Assembly (NCBI GenBank): GCA_012960315.1
Contig: DUBN01000038.1
Coordinates: 63,647 to 112,326 of the forward strand
Direction of reading: 5' to 3'
Length of the DNA stretch: 48,680 bases
Source: Acidimicrobiia bacterium
Lineage (GTDB): Bacteria > Actinomycetota > Acidimicrobiia > Acidimicrobiales > Poriferisodalaceae
Under the pieces are notes generated by a model that was given only the letters and a program-made list of their open reading frames with translations, did no database searches and was not told the DNA's origin. Position numbers and translations under genes: made by a program. This document shows positions 1 to 12,154 of this stretch, one piece after another; positions within the stretch are counted from its first letter, which is position 1; every line of letters begins with the position of its first letter.

Positions 1-76
1 AATCGCTGCTAATCGCTGCTAATCGCTGCTAATCGCTGCTAATCGCTGCTAATCGCTGCTAATCGCTGCTAATCGC
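1..76. repeat. 10-bp tandem repeat, about 7.6 copies
   Basis: The unit AATCGCTGCT is repeated seven times without a mismatch, followed by a partial copy that runs straight into the TAA stop codon of the minus-strand reductase gene. Because the array begins at base 1, its true length is unknown. It occupies the place where a terminator of that gene would be expected. The unit is not a multiple of three, so it is unlikely to code for a simple peptide repeat. It may be a genuine minisatellite or an assembly artefact at a contig end. Confidence 0.9.
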
Positions 77-2359
77 TTAATCAGTATTGGCAGTGTTCTC
101 TTGGTTGTCCGGGTCACTCTGGCGTTGCGCCTCAGTTGCTTCTAGCGCTTCGATCAAGTGGATTGAGATATCCGCGACTTTGACCTCGTCTTCTTCGAAG
201 CCTTGAGCTTTTACGCCGTCGTCGATCATGACGTAGCAGAAGGGACAAGCTGTAGCTATGCGGGTCGCTCCCGTGTTTATGAGTTCTTGGGAGCGTTCGT
301 CGTTCACTTTTGTGCCGATGGTTTCTTCCATCCACATGCGTGCCCCTCCGGCACCGCAGCACATGCCGTTGTTTCCATTTCTTGGCGCTTCAACTATTTC
401 GACACCACCAAGGTTGCCGATGACGTTTCGAGGCGACATATACACGTCATTGTGACGCCCTAAATAACAGGAGTCGTGGTACACGATTCGTTCTTCCAAT
501 CGCGCTTCGCTTAGATCAAGCGCACCCGATTCCACAAGTTCTTCTAGGAACTGCGTGTGGTGAAGGACTTCCCAGTTGCCGCCGTACTGGGGGTATTCGT
601 TCTTCAATGTGTTGAAACAATGAGGGCACTGGGTGACAATTTTGCGAACTCCCATTTCATTGAGACTGTTGATGTTTTCAGTCGCAAGCATTTGGAAGAG
701 GTACTCGTTACCTGAACGGCGGGCGCTATCACCCGTGCACATTTCTGAAGGGCCAAGAATCGCGAAATCAACTCCCGCGCGGCGAAGTAATTTGGAAGTG
801 GCCTCTGAAACTTTCTGATTTTTGTCATCAAAAGAACCCGCGCAACCGACCCAGTACAGGTATTCGTGGTCAAAGGGATCCGAGGGATCAACCACTTCGA
901 TATCTAATTCGCTGGCCCAATCAGCACGTTCTCCGTTGTTCATATTCCAAGGGTTGGCATTGTTTTCCATGCCTCGGAAAGCGCTACTGAGCTCGCTTGG
1001 AAAGTCGCTTTCCATGAGCGTGAGATAGCGGCGCATGTCGAGAATTTTGTCGAGAATTTCGATGTTAACGGGACAGATTTCATCACAAGCTCGACAGGTG
1101 GTGCACGCCCAAAGTTCCTCAGTGCTAATACGTTCGAACAAGCTGTTGGCGCTTACGGTTATCTCGGTATCTGTACCAATTGGTGGGGAAACTTGTCCAT
1201 GTTCGCCAGTCGCCGCCATGACTTCGCCCGTCTTTAGGACGATTTCTCTCGGGTCGAGTGGTTTCCCTGTCGCGTGGGCAGGACACACCGCCGTGCAACG
1301 ACCGCACATGGTGCAGCTGTCAGTATCCAATAGCTGTTTCCAGGTGAAATCTTCGACGACCGACGCGCCGATGGTTTCAATGTCCTCTGCTTCCATGAGG
1401 TCCGGCAAGGCTCGCATTGCACCCTTCGGGCGTTCGCGGTCCTTGAGGTACATATTCAAAGGGGAAGTGAACATGTGCCGAAGCATCGTCACTGGCAACA
1501 TCACGAGAAACGCCAGGAAACAGAACACGTGGCTAATCCACATCACCTGATGCCATCCAGCCACAGCATCGACGCCGCTGACTAAAGCAGAAAGAGGGTA
1601 ACCAACGAAAGACCATTGTTCGTAGCTTGGGCGACCTTCCAGCGCGATGCGAAATGCTTCGGCGGCGAAACCAGTTATCCCGAGTGCCAATAGGACCCCA
1701 AGAATGAGGGCGTGTTCAGGTCTCGTTTTGATACGGATCCGATATGGCCTTTGTATATAACGACGAACTACTGACCAAAGCATTCCAACAGTGAAAGCAA
1801 GACCAGCGAGGTCGCCTACAAAGCTGAATCCTTGATAGGTGCCACCATGCAAGAACTTCAATCTTTCTGGAAGTTGATGATCAATCTCAAGGGTGGTGGT
1901 GACCGCGAGGAGCACGAGGAACCCGTAGTACAGAAGAGCATGCATGATCCCCGCCGCAGGATCACGCAGCAGGGTTTGCATAATCACCCCGGCTTTATAA
2001 TCGCGGACCCTTCGTCTGACGTTCGTCCCGGTTGTCGCCCGGAGATCGGGTGCGCCGCGCTCCCAATTTTTGACACGTTGAGCGAAATTCCAAGCCCCTA
2101 AAACAATGAGGAAAGGAGTTATGACATAGAAGGCAACCTGTAAGGCTCCAGGGATGTTGCCAAATACCTCTCTGTGTACCGGGTTGTAATTGTGGAACCC
2201 AAAAGCGGTCGCTGCGATTCCAGAACCCGCGGTCACTGAAGCGAACGCAACTCCAATCGCGAGCGCGAGATGGTGGGGCTTGACTCGTGCTTTCACGTAG
2301 GTCAAGTTACCGGACACAATGTCGACGGACCGCACCAACGGTCTGAAAGCTTCCATCAT
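77..2359 (-). CDS. etfD: EtfD-like membrane Fe-S reductase (heterodisulfide reductase-type)
   Basis: A 760-residue membrane electron-transfer protein. Residues about 30-300 carry several hydrophobic segments like the haem-binding nitrate-reductase gamma/HdrE fold. They are followed by two 4Fe-4S motifs, CTMCGRCTAVCP near 349 and CTTCRACDEICP near 419. The C-terminal half has two CCG (cysteine-rich) domains with Cys at about 506, 541, 578/581 and 631, 667/668, 705/708, including the CCGAGG signature. The architecture matches mycobacterial Rv0338c (EtfD), which passes electrons from electron-transfer flavoprotein to the quinone pool during fatty-acid oxidation. That role is inferred from family; no etfA/etfB lie in the window. 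The gene stands alone, divergent from the PII gene. Two consecutive ATG codons begin the frame. A glycolate-oxidase/HdrD-type function is the main alternative. Confidence 0.85.
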   Translation of the reverse strand: MMEAFRPLVRSVDIVSGNLTYVKARVKPHHLALAIGVAFASVTAGSGIAATAFGFHNYNPVHREVFGNIPGALQVAFYVITPFLIVLGAWNFAQRVKNWERGAPDLRATTGTNVRRRVRDYKAGVIMQTLLRDPAAGIMHALLYYGFLVLLAVTTTLEIDHQLPERLKFLHGGTYQGFSFVGDLAGLAFTVGMLWSVVRRYIQRPYRIRIKTRPEHALILGVLLALGITGFAAEAFRIALEGRPSYEQWSFVGYPLSALVSGVDAVAGWHQVMWISHVFCFLAFLVMLPVTMLRHMFTSPLNMYLKDRERPKGAMRALPDLMEAEDIETIGASVVEDFTWKQLLDTDSCTMCGRCTAVCPAHATGKPLDPREIVLKTGEVMAATGEHGQVSPPIGTDTEITVSANSLFERISTEELWACTTCRACDEICPVNIEILDKILDMRRYLTLMESDFPSELSSAFRGMENNANPWNMNNGERADWASELDIEVVDPSDPFDHEYLYWVGCAGSFDDKNQKVSEATSKLLRRAGVDFAILGPSEMCTGDSARRSGNEYLFQMLATENINSLNEMGVRKIVTQCPHCFNTLKNEYPQYGGNWEVLHHTQFLEELVESGALDLSEARLEERIVYHDSCYLGRHNDVYMSPRNVIGNLGGVEIVEAPRNGNNGMCCGAGGARMWMEETIGTKVNDERSQELINTGATRIATACPFCYVMIDDGVKAQGFEEDEVKVADISIHLIEALEATEAQRQSDPDNQENTANTD

Positions 2360-2538
2360 TTGTTACCGAAGAACAGACCGGTTGCTAGTTCGACGAGGTA
2401 GACCCGAAACGAGACATGTTTATGATCTGCGTTAGAGGCGAGAAGCCTGGAACCGTGATCTTTATTTCCCCGACGTTGGCCGGATGCTTGCTGGCGTGAC
2501 AAGGTTGATAGGTACGGAAGACGCGAAGAGGTGCGAAT

Positions 2539-2880
2539 ATGGTTCGTTTGGTTACCGCCGTAATTAAACCCCACCGCCTTGAGGCCGTTGTTGAAGCTTT
2601 GCAAGACACCAACGTTCAGGGCCTTACGGCATCTGAGGTACGGGGGTTTGGTCGTCAGGGAGGTCACACGGAGACGTATCGCGGAACCGAATATCACGTG
2701 GATTTCATCCCTAAGGTTCGGGTCGAAATACTGGTTGATGCCGCGGACACAGATCGAGTAGTTGACTGCCTTGTTCAGGCGGCGCGAACCGAAAAAATCG
2801 GTGATGGAAAGGTATGGGTCACCGAAGTGGAAAGCGTCACTCGTATCCGCACTGGCGAACGTGGGGTAGACGCTCTCTAG
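2539..2880 (+). CDS. glnB: Nitrogen regulatory protein PII
   Basis: A 113-residue PII protein, the usual family length. The T-loop carries the signature YRGTEY with the modifiable tyrosine at residue 52 (Tyr51 in E. coli numbering). The C-terminal signature GKIGDGKVWV-like stretch (here EKIGDGKVWV) and RIRTGERG are also present. PII trimers bind ATP/ADP and 2-oxoglutarate and report nitrogen and energy status to partner proteins. In actinobacteria the tyrosine is usually adenylylated. A ribosome-binding site GAAGAGGTG precedes the ATG. No ammonium transporter (amt) or glnD lies beside it, so glnB versus glnK cannot be decided from context. Confidence 0.93.
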   Translation: MVRLVTAVIKPHRLEAVVEALQDTNVQGLTASEVRGFGRQGGHTETYRGTEYHVDFIPKVRVEILVDAADTDRVVDCLVQAARTEKIGDGKVWVTEVESVTRIRTGERGVDAL

Positions 2881-2911
2881 GGGTCGAAACGTGTCACCCA
2901 AAGAGACAAAT

Positions 2912-3628
2912 TTAACTCAAATAGCGATCCGTAATCGGTAACGATTCAGCTGGCTTTAAATTGATGTCGAGGTCATAGACGAGTGGAGCGCCAGTAGGAA
3001 TTTCGAGATCACTGATTTCGTCGTCGGGTATCGCTTCCAAGTGCTTCACCAGTGCTCGCAGACTGTTTCCGTGGGCTGCGACAAGAACCGTTTCCAAATG
3101 TCTTAGATCTTCTGACAGCGGGCCTTCCCAATAGGGCATTAAACGTTGCAGGACATCGGCGAGACACTCGCTTCGGGGCAGCAAAGTGTTAGGAACAGAT
3201 GCGTAGCGGATGTCGTCATTAGGGTCATACGGGTGATTCGAGGGCATGTCAGGTGGTGCTGTGGAATAGCTCCGACGCCACAGGTGCACCTGCTCGGTGC
3301 CATGAAGGGCGACGGTTTCTTCTTTGATTAAGCCGGTGAGGGCGCCGTAGTGTCGCTCATTGAGTCGCCAGCTTCGCCGAACAGGAATCCAGAGCCGATC
3401 GGCGGCAGTTAAGGCCAAATTGGCCGTGGCAATAGCGCGTGTTTGAAGTGAAGTATGAACGACATCGGGTCTGATACCCGCCGCGCTTAATAACTCACCT
3501 GCTCTGGTTGCCTCGGTAACGCCTTTTTCGGTCAAATTAACGTCAAACCAGCCGGTAAATCGATTTTCGAGATTCCACTGACTTTGACCATGTCGAAGGA
3601 GGACGAGCCGCGTGGCCTTGCTGACCAT
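2912..3628 (-). CDS. gpmA: 2,3-bisphosphoglycerate-dependent phosphoglycerate mutase
   Basis: A 238-residue enzyme interconverting 3- and 2-phosphoglycerate in glycolysis. The phosphohistidine motif LVLLRHGQSQWN places the catalytic His at residue 13. The second active-site His lies in VAAHGNSLRAL (about 186), and the proton-donor region RSWRLNERHYGAL is intact (Glu about 91). The usual GLNK following it reads GLIK here. The frame is open for 26 more codons to a TTG, but that extension is hydrophobic, not family-like, and runs through the dnaK promoter. ATG at 3628 is therefore preferred, where conserved sequence begins. It is divergent from dnaK. Confidence 0.93.
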   Translation of the reverse strand: MVSKATRLVLLRHGQSQWNLENRFTGWFDVNLTEKGVTEATRAGELLSAAGIRPDVVHTSLQTRAIATANLALTAADRLWIPVRRSWRLNERHYGALTGLIKEETVALHGTEQVHLWRRSYSTAPPDMPSNHPYDPNDDIRYASVPNTLLPRSECLADVLQRLMPYWEGPLSEDLRHLETVLVAAHGNSLRALVKHLEAIPDDEISDLEIPTGAPLVYDLDINLKPAESLPITDRYLS

Positions 3629-3683
3629 AGATCGCACCCTATCTGGCTGAGACTGAAACAGGTTATTAAAGAAATCTAACAAG

Positions 3684-3716
3684 AAAGTTGTAAATGACAC
3701 ACTCAACTTTTATGAT
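3684..3716 (+). promoter_or_regulatory. dnaK promoter with overlapping HAIR-like operator
   Basis: The perfect inverted repeat AAAGTTG (3684-3690) / CAACTTT (3704-3710) is separated by 13 bases. The HspR operator HAIR is CTTGAGT-N7-ACTCAAG, i.e. CTTG-N13-CAAG. Here GTTG-N13-CAAC has exactly that spacing and the right half reads ACTCAAC. A sigma-70-like promoter lies on top of it: TTGTAA (3688-3693), 17-base spacer, TATGAT (3711-3716). Binding would block polymerase. The hspR gene is the last gene of this operon, supporting autoregulation. The match is degenerate, so the operator call is inference. Confidence 0.65.
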
Positions 3717-3810
3717 GGTAGGTATTCGGGAACGACAACACACCTGGTGTACTTGCTGTTCTAAGCGCCCGAGTTGCTCCCTGACCCACCCCCACAGGAG
3801 GAGAAATCAT

Positions 3811-5631
3811 ATGTCTAAAGCAGTTGGCATCGATCTTGGAACCACTAACTCAGTGGTATCAACGATGGAAGGTGGAGAGCCCACCGTTATCGCAAATGCC
3901 GAAGGTGACCGGACGACACCCTCGATCGTCGGATTTTCTAAGAGTGGTGAAGTACTGACAGGAGAGGTGGCCAAACGACAAGCGGTCACTAACCCGGATC
4001 GGACGTTAGCGTCGGTAAAGCGTCACGTTGGCACAAATTGGACAGTCGAAATTGATGACAAGTCGTACACCCCACAAGAGATTGCAGCCAGAGTTCTGCA
4101 AAAACTCAAACGCGACGCCGAGGAGTACCTTGGGGAAGAAGTCAATGAAGCAGTAATCACCGTTCCTGCTTACTTCGACGATGCGCAGCGGACCGCTACC
4201 AAAGAAGCAGGGCAGATAGCGGGACTCGAAGTTCTGCGGATCATCAATGAACCGACAGCCGCCGCCCTTGCATACGGCTTAGACAAAGAAACTTCGGATC
4301 AAACAATCTTGGTTTTCGACCTTGGTGGAGGCACCTTTGACGTGTCGGTACTTGAAATCGGCGACGGAGTCTTCGAGGTGAAATCCACAGCAGGTGACAC
4401 CCGCCTTGGTGGAGACGACTGGGACGAACGCGTTATCGATTGGTTATCTGATTCGTTCAAAGGTGACCATGGTGTCGATCTCAAGGCAGACGCGATGGCG
4501 CTCCAACGACTGAAAGAAGCCGGTGAGCAAGCGAAAAAAGATTTGTCATCAAAGCAAACAACTCAAATCAACTTGCCGTTCATTACTGCGACTGACAGTG
4601 GACCGTTGCATCTCGATTACGAGCTGACCCGAGCCAAGTTGCAGGAGATCACCGCTGACCTTGTCGACCGATGCAAAGCTCCCTTCAAACAAGCAATAGA
4701 GGACGCAAATTTAAACCCGAGCGACATTGACCACGTCATCATGGTGGGCGGGTCTACGCGAATGCCGGCGGTGCAAGATCTCGTTCTCGAAATGACGGGA
4801 AAAGAAGCTCATAAAGGGGTAAACCCTGATGAGGTAGTCGCAGTTGGTGCCGCTATCCAAGCAGGCGTTCTAAAAGGCGACGTGAAAGACGTCCTACTTC
4901 TTGATGTCACACCGCTGAGCCTCGGCATTGAGACCAAAGGGGGAGTGATGACAAAATTAATTGAACGCAACACCACGATCCCCACAAAACGGACAGAAGT
5001 ATTTACCACCGCTGATGACATGCAACCCTCAGTCGAAATCCACGTTCTACAAGGTGAGCGTGAAATGGCTTCAGGCAACAAAACTCTAGGCAAATTTCAG
5101 CTAGTCGATTTACCACCAGCGCCAAGGGGTGTGCCGCAAATTGAAGTCACGTTCGACATTGACGCCAATGGGATAGTCAATGTCTCGGCAAAAGATCGGG
5201 CAACTGATAAAGAACAATCCATCACGATCAGCGGCCAATCAAACTTGAGCGACGATGACATTGACAAGATGGTTCAAGATGCCGAAAGCCACGCGGAAGA
5301 AGACCGGCAACGCCGAGAAGTAGCAGAAGTTCGAAACAACGCAGACTCACTCGTCTACCAGATTGAAAAGGTGCTCACCGACCAAGGCGATCAAGTTTCC
5401 GACGACGATAAGGCCGAAGTCGAAGTGGCGTTAACCGCCCTCAAAGAAGCTTTAGAAGGTGAAGATGTGGACGCGATCAGCAAGGCAACCGAGGAACTCA
5501 CCGCGGCTAGCCAATCGTTCAGCCAAAAACTTTACGAGTCTGCAGCCGGAACAGCTGGCGACACTTCGACCGCTAACGCGGACGATGGGGACGACGTTGT
5601 TGACGCGGAAATCATTGATGAGGACCAGTGA
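3811..5631 (+). CDS. dnaK: Chaperone DnaK (Hsp70)
   Basis: A 606-residue cytosolic Hsp70. The ATPase domain starts with [14 protein letters not shown] and contains [26 protein letters not shown] and the phosphate-binding [10 protein letters not shown]. The linker and substrate-binding domain begin at [14 protein letters not shown], and the protein ends in the acidic DAEIIDEDQ-type tail. It refolds proteins with DnaJ and GrpE, encoded next. The frame is open further upstream, but the ATG at 3811 has a strong AGGAGGAG ribosome-binding site and matches the conserved N-terminus. The 3' end overlaps grpE by four bases (GTGA). Expression is probably controlled by HspR at the upstream operator. Confidence 0.98.
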   Translation: MSKAVGIDLGTTNSVVSTMEGGEPTVIANAEGDRTTPSIVGFSKSGEVLTGEVAKRQAVTNPDRTLASVKRHVGTNWTVEIDDKSYTPQEIAARVLQKLKRDAEEYLGEEVNEAVITVPAYFDDAQRTATKEAGQIAGLEVLRIINEPTAAALAYGLDKETSDQTILVFDLGGGTFDVSVLEIGDGVFEVKSTAGDTRLGGDDWDERVIDWLSDSFKGDHGVDLKADAMALQRLKEAGEQAKKDLSSKQTTQINLPFITATDSGPLHLDYELTRAKLQEITADLVDRCKAPFKQAIEDANLNPSDIDHVIMVGGSTRMPAVQDLVLEMTGKEAHKGVNPDEVVAVGAAIQAGVLKGDVKDVLLLDVTPLSLGIETKGGVMTKLIERNTTIPTKRTEVFTTADDMQPSVEIHVLQGEREMASGNKTLGKFQLVDLPPAPRGVPQIEVTFDIDANGIVNVSAKDRATDKEQSITISGQSNLSDDDIDKMVQDAESHAEEDRQRREVAEVRNNADSLVYQIEKVLTDQGDQVSDDDKAEVEVALTALKEALEGEDVDAISKATEELTAASQSFSQKLYESAAGTAGDTSTANADDGDDVVDAEIIDEDQ

Positions 5632-6194
5632 CAGACGAAGATATCGACAATCCTGAACAGACTGAACTAGATCTTGATGTTGATGACTTAACCGATTCTG
5701 AAGCTGACTCTGACATCGAGAAGCCCGAACTGTTAACTGACGAACCCCTAGAACCTCTTTCAGTTGAAGCCCTAGTTGAGTCACTCGAAAACGTTACGGC
5801 GGAACGCGACGACTACCGAGACTCACTGCAGCGACTTCAAGCGGAATTTGAAAACTTCCGTCGACGAAGTTCGGGCGAGCTTGATCAACGGATTGCCAGT
5901 GGTATATCGCGACTAGCGGAATCGCTACTGCCTGTGTTGGATGCGTGCGATGCTGCCGAGGCTCAAGGCCTTGAAGAAGTAGCACCGATCAAGACCTCGT
6001 TAGAAGCCGCACTACAAAAAGGGGGGTTGAGACGTATCGAAGCTGTCGGAGCTCCGTTCGACCCCAACCAACACGAGGCAGTGCTGCACGAAACAGGTGA
6101 CGGCAGCGAGCAATTGGTTGTTGAAGAACTCCGCCCCGGGTTCTGGTGGGGTGAGCGAGTGTTACGTGCGGCCATGGTCAAAGTGCGTGACTAA
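5628..6194 (+). CDS. grpE: Nucleotide exchange factor GrpE
   Basis: A 188-residue GrpE. An acidic N-terminal tail (residues 1-45) is followed by a coiled-coil region with [15 protein letters not shown]. The C-terminal beta domain contains [12 protein letters not shown] and ends with [14 protein letters not shown], typical of the family. It releases ADP from DnaK. It starts at GTG 5628, which overlaps the dnaK stop as GTGA, indicating translational coupling in the dnaK-grpE-dnaJ-hspR operon. Confidence 0.95.
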   Translation: MTDEDIDNPEQTELDLDVDDLTDSEADSDIEKPELLTDEPLEPLSVEALVESLENVTAERDDYRDSLQRLQAEFENFRRRSSGELDQRIASGISRLAESLLPVLDACDAAEAQGLEEVAPIKTSLEAALQKGGLRRIEAVGAPFDPNQHEAVLHETGDGSEQLVVEELRPGFWWGERVLRAAMVKVRD

Positions 6195-6224
6195 TAGCTG
6201 GGTTTGATGACGAGGAGGTGAATG

Positions 6225-7139
6225 ATGACTATTCAGCGGGAATGGTTTGAAAAGGACTATTACGCAGTGCTTGGGGTGTCATCGAGCGCTCCCTCAAAAG
6301 AAATAACCAAGGCCTATCGGAAACTGGCACGAACCCATCACCCTGACGCAACTGGGGGGAACGAGGATCGCTTCAAAGAAGTGTCTGCTGCTTATGACGT
6401 TCTTGGTGATCAGACCAAACGCACGGACTACGACGAAGCTCGGCGTCTCGGGCCCTCCGCCACAGGTGGCTTTGCGTCAGGCCCGGACGGATTCAATGTA
6501 CATTTCGAAGATTTTGATGACCTCAGCGGCATGTTCGGAAATCTTTTCGGAAAAAATCGAGGGGCTAGAGGGCCTGTCCCTATGCGTGGAGTGGACCAAG
6601 AGACACGAATACACCTCGGATTTCGCGACGCCATTGACGGGGTCACTACCACTGTTGGCCTCGGCACCAACGCTGAAGGGGAACGCCGACAAGCCAAAGT
6701 GCGAATCCCTGCAGGGGTTGATAACGGACAACGCATACGGGTTGCCGGTAAAGGAGGTAACGGTCGCAATGGTGGGCCGAACGGTGATCTTTTCGTTGTC
6801 GTTGAAGTAGCGGATGATGCCATGTTTGGTCGAAAAGGTCGGCACCTCACTCTCTCGGTTCCAATCACCTTCCCAGAGGCGGCATTAGGTTCTGAAATTA
6901 AGATTCCAACCTACGACCACTCAACGGTGACGTTGAAGGTCCCAGCTGGCACTAAATCAGGAACCACGTTCCGAGTAAAAGGTCGAGGTATCGACACTCC
7001 AAAAGCTATGGGTGATTTGTTAGTAACTGTGGAAATAGCTGTCCCCAGTGAGTTGAACCCTAAAGAAAGAGCCGCAATTGAAGCGCTAAATGAGGTGACC
7101 GACTGGTCACCTCGAAATGAAGAACAGCAGGAGGACTGA
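6225..7139 (+). CDS. dnaJ: DnaJ/CbpA-type co-chaperone lacking the zinc finger
   Basis: About 304 residues. The J domain at the N-terminus has YYAVLGVSSSAPSKEITKAY and the essential HPD at 39-41. After a Gly/Phe-rich stretch (FGNLFGKN) come two beta-barrel substrate-binding domains (IPAGVDNGQRIRVAGKG, VPAGTKSGTTFRVKGRG). The four CxxCxGxG repeats of type I DnaJ are absent, so this is a type II (CbpA-like) protein although it sits in the dnaK operon. Two ATGs occur in tandem; the second (6225) is better spaced from GAGGAGGTG, while 6222 is possible. Confidence 0.92.
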   Translation: MTIQREWFEKDYYAVLGVSSSAPSKEITKAYRKLARTHHPDATGGNEDRFKEVSAAYDVLGDQTKRTDYDEARRLGPSATGGFASGPDGFNVHFEDFDDLSGMFGNLFGKNRGARGPVPMRGVDQETRIHLGFRDAIDGVTTTVGLGTNAEGERRQAKVRIPAGVDNGQRIRVAGKGGNGRNGGPNGDLFVVVEVADDAMFGRKGRHLTLSVPITFPEAALGSEIKIPTYDHSTVTLKVPAGTKSGTTFRVKGRGIDTPKAMGDLLVTVEIAVPSELNPKERAAIEALNEVTDWSPRNEEQQED

Positions 7140-7141
7140 TC

Positions 7142-7543
7142 GTGGATCCAATAGCCGTACCGCCTGATCCAACCCGGGCCGTCTATGTGATTTCAGTTGC
7201 CGCTGAACTAGCCGGCGTTCATGCCCAAACGCTCCGGATCTATGAGCGTAAAGGACTGGTTGAACCGGCACGTACGCCTGGCGGCAGTCGCAGATACAGC
7301 GAAATCGACATTGCTCTTTTACTGCGAATCCAAGAACTGACTAACGAAGGTTTGAACTTGGCTGGGGTGAAGCGAGTTCTTGCTCTGGAACATCGCGTCG
7401 CTCAACTCGAATCGGAGATGCGTGAACTCCAAGCCGCCACTGCGGCGACGGTCATTGAGACTCATCGTCAATACAGGAGAGATCTTGTACCTCTGCAACA
7501 AGCTGTTGTTCCTTGGATGGACCCGCGAAGAAGACGGCGTTGA
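7142..7543 (+). CDS. hspR: MerR-family heat-shock repressor HspR
   Basis: A 133-residue protein beginning at GTG two bases after the dnaJ stop, with a GCAGGAGG ribosome-binding site. The N-terminal MerR winged helix reads YVISVAAELAGVHAQTLRIYE with GLVEPARTPGGSRRYS, followed by a dimerising coiled coil (ALEHRVAQLESEMRELQ). The tail is strongly basic (RRRRR). In actinobacteria HspR, assisted by DnaK, represses the dnaK operon through HAIR elements. The operon position and the HAIR-like site at 3684-3710 fit this. It contains no cysteine-based effector site of metal-sensing MerR proteins. Confidence 0.93.
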   Translation: MDPIAVPPDPTRAVYVISVAAELAGVHAQTLRIYERKGLVEPARTPGGSRRYSEIDIALLLRIQELTNEGLNLAGVKRVLALEHRVAQLESEMRELQAATAATVIETHRQYRRDLVPLQQAVVPWMDPRRRRR

Positions 7544-7705
7544 CACGAACTTTTACTGATCCTGCGAATTCGTTTGAATCTAGACCTGCATAATTTGGCG
7601 GACAGCTAAAAATTTTCACTCATTCGCCGACCCACTTTTTGCTTGAGAATAAAAGAGGTTGTTAATCCACCCTGGTTAATGCAGGTTCAACAATTAGGAT
7701 TGGAC

Positions 7706-10262
<2,557 letters not shown>

Positions 10263-10266
<4 letters not shown>

Positions 10267-10709
10267 AGGTAGCGATTCTGATGGGCTCTCCCCGCGATGC
10301 CGAAAAGATGTCGGGTGCTTCGGAAATGCTTGACCGTTTCAATGTGGCCCACGAAGTTCATGTGATGTCCGCGCATCGGGCTCCCGCACAAGTGGCCGAA
10401 TTAGCGACTGATGCTCGAGCAAATGGTTACGGCGTAATAATTTGTGGTGCCGGGATGGCAGCCCACCTTGCTGGTGCCGTTTCGGCGCACACGACGCTGC
10501 CAGTGATCGGTGTTCCATTATCGGGTGGAGTAGGTGGTGGCATGGATGCACTTCTCTCAACTGTGCAAATGCCGCGCGGGATACCAGTAGCGACAGTCGC
10601 AGTAGATGGATCGGCAAACGCAGCGGTTTTAGCTATAGAAATTTTGTCAGTTAGCAACGCTGAACTTGCCGAACGACTCGCAACTTTCAGAGATGAGGGA
10701 GCACGGTGA
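10263..10709 (+). CDS. purE: 5-(carboxyamino)imidazole ribonucleotide mutase PurE
   Basis: A 148-residue PurE. Family motifs are MGSPRD at the N-terminus (commonly MGSxSD), [20 protein letters not shown] and [15 protein letters not shown]. It shifts the carboxyl group of N5-CAIR to give CAIR, or in class II enzymes carboxylates AIR directly. No purK is adjacent, so which substrate is used is open. Upstream in-frame codons lie inside purD; the ATG at 10263 overlaps the purD stop by four bases. The end overlaps purB (GTGA). Confidence 0.93.
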
Positions 10710-12142
10710 CTACCGAAAAAGCTCACGTCCCCAATGTCTTAGCAACCCGTTACGCGTCGCCAGAAATGGCCCAAATTTGGTCGTCTGAAGAAAAAATCGT
10801 TTTGGAGCGCGAATTGTGGATCGCGGTCCTTGAAGGACAACGAGACCTCGGCCTCGATATTGAAGAATCCGTTGTTGAGGCCTATAAATCTGTGATCGGG
10901 GAAGTAGACCTCGAATCCATTGAACGTCGCGAACGCGTAACCCTCCATGACGTGAAAGCCCGGATTGAAGAATTCTGTTCGTTAGCTGGGCACGAGCACA
11001 TCCACAAAGGCCTCACATCGCGTGACCTGACAGAAAATGTTGAGCAATTACAGATCAAGCGGTCCATGGTTTTGATTCAACAACGCCTCGTAGCTGTAAT
11101 TTCTCGGTTAGCGGAGCTAGCAATCGAGTACCAAACCACCATCATCACTGGTCGTTCCCACAACGTGCCGGCCCAAACTACGACCCTAGGTAAACGATTT
11201 GCCAACTTAGGGCAAGAAACCATTCTTGCATTTGAACGGCTCGAAGAACTCTTGCAGCGTTACCCGCTGCGTGGCCTAAAGGGTCCGGTAGGGACACAAC
11301 AAGACCTGCTGGACCTATTTGAGGGGGACTCCTCCAAAGTCAACGAGTTAGAGCAATTAGTTGCCGATCGTCTGGGTTTCGAGCGCACCCTAAATGCAGT
11401 GGGCCAGATATATCCTCGATCGCTCGATCTTGACGTCATCAGCGGTCTCACCCAAGCCGTGAGCCCATTAGGCAACATCGCCCTGCAAATTCGACTCATG
11501 GCTGGGTTGGATCTAGTGACAGAGGGATTCAGCGAAGGACAAGTGGGCTCTTCAGCCATGCCTCACAAAATGAATACTCGATCTGCCGAGCGGGTCAGCG
11601 GTTTCGTCGCGATACTGCGTGGCCACTTGACGATGGCTGCATCAATTGCTGGCGATCAGTGGAACGAGGGAGATGTCAGTTGTTCAGTAGTTCGCCGCGT
11701 CGTTCTCCCAGACGCGTTCCTTGCGCTCGATGGGGCAATAGAAACGATCCTCACTGTGCTTGACGGGTTTGGCGCCTATCCCCGTGTCATTGATCGAGAA
11801 CTAGAGCGATACCTACCCTTTCTCGCCACTACACGCTTACTGATGGCAGCGGTGAAAGCCGGCGCCGGGCGCGAACAAGCTCACGAAGCAATCAAGGAAC
11901 ATGCAGTTGCTGCCGCACTCGAAATCCGAGAAGGCGATTCTGGTCAGAACGACTTATTCGAAAGAATCGTTAATGATCCGGCTTTGCCCTTGGATGCCGC
12001 CGCGATCACCAACGCCGTGAACGATCACAACGCATTCATCGGCCTTGCTAATCTGCAAGTTGCAGACTTTGCTGGCGCAGCAGCGACCATCAATTCGCAA
12101 CATCCTGAGGGAGGGTCCTATCGCCCGTCCCCCATTCTCTAG
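10706..12142 (+). CDS. purB: Adenylosuccinate lyase
   Basis: A 478-residue member of the fumarase/aspartase superfamily. It releases fumarate in two steps: SAICAR to AICAR and adenylosuccinate to AMP. The superfamily signature loop is [17 protein letters not shown], and the conserved [17 protein letters not shown] contains the catalytic His region. THDVK-like sequence ([12 protein letters not shown]) and [10 protein letters not shown] are present near the N-terminus. It starts at GTG 10706, overlapping the purE stop. Confidence 0.95.
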   Translation: MTTEKAHVPNVLATRYASPEMAQIWSSEEKIVLERELWIAVLEGQRDLGLDIEESVVEAYKSVIGEVDLESIERRERVTLHDVKARIEEFCSLAGHEHIHKGLTSRDLTENVEQLQIKRSMVLIQQRLVAVISRLAELAIEYQTTIITGRSHNVPAQTTTLGKRFANLGQETILAFERLEELLQRYPLRGLKGPVGTQQDLLDLFEGDSSKVNELEQLVADRLGFERTLNAVGQIYPRSLDLDVISGLTQAVSPLGNIALQIRLMAGLDLVTEGFSEGQVGSSAMPHKMNTRSAERVSGFVAILRGHLTMAASIAGDQWNEGDVSCSVVRRVVLPDAFLALDGAIETILTVLDGFGAYPRVIDRELERYLPFLATTRLLMAAVKAGAGREQAHEAIKEHAVAAALEIREGDSGQNDLFERIVNDPALPLDAAAITNAVNDHNAFIGLANLQVADFAGAAATINSQHPEGGSYRPSPIL

Positions 12143-12154
12143 TAGAGAAGAGGC

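Noticed and set aside
1-76. CRISPR array
   Set aside because: The units are contiguous 10-mers without spacers and no cas genes are present.
2356-2901. Minus-strand 181-residue frame over the PII gene
   Set aside because: It lies opposite glnB and has no domain; the plus-strand PII motifs are unambiguous.
3694-3810. N-terminal extension of DnaK by 39 residues
   Set aside because: It starts inside the HAIR-like operator/promoter and is not Hsp70-like; the ATG at 3811 has a perfect ribosome-binding site.
7642-7670. Second HspR site upstream of purA (CTTGAG)
   Set aside because: Only a half-site; no matching CAAG at the required spacing.
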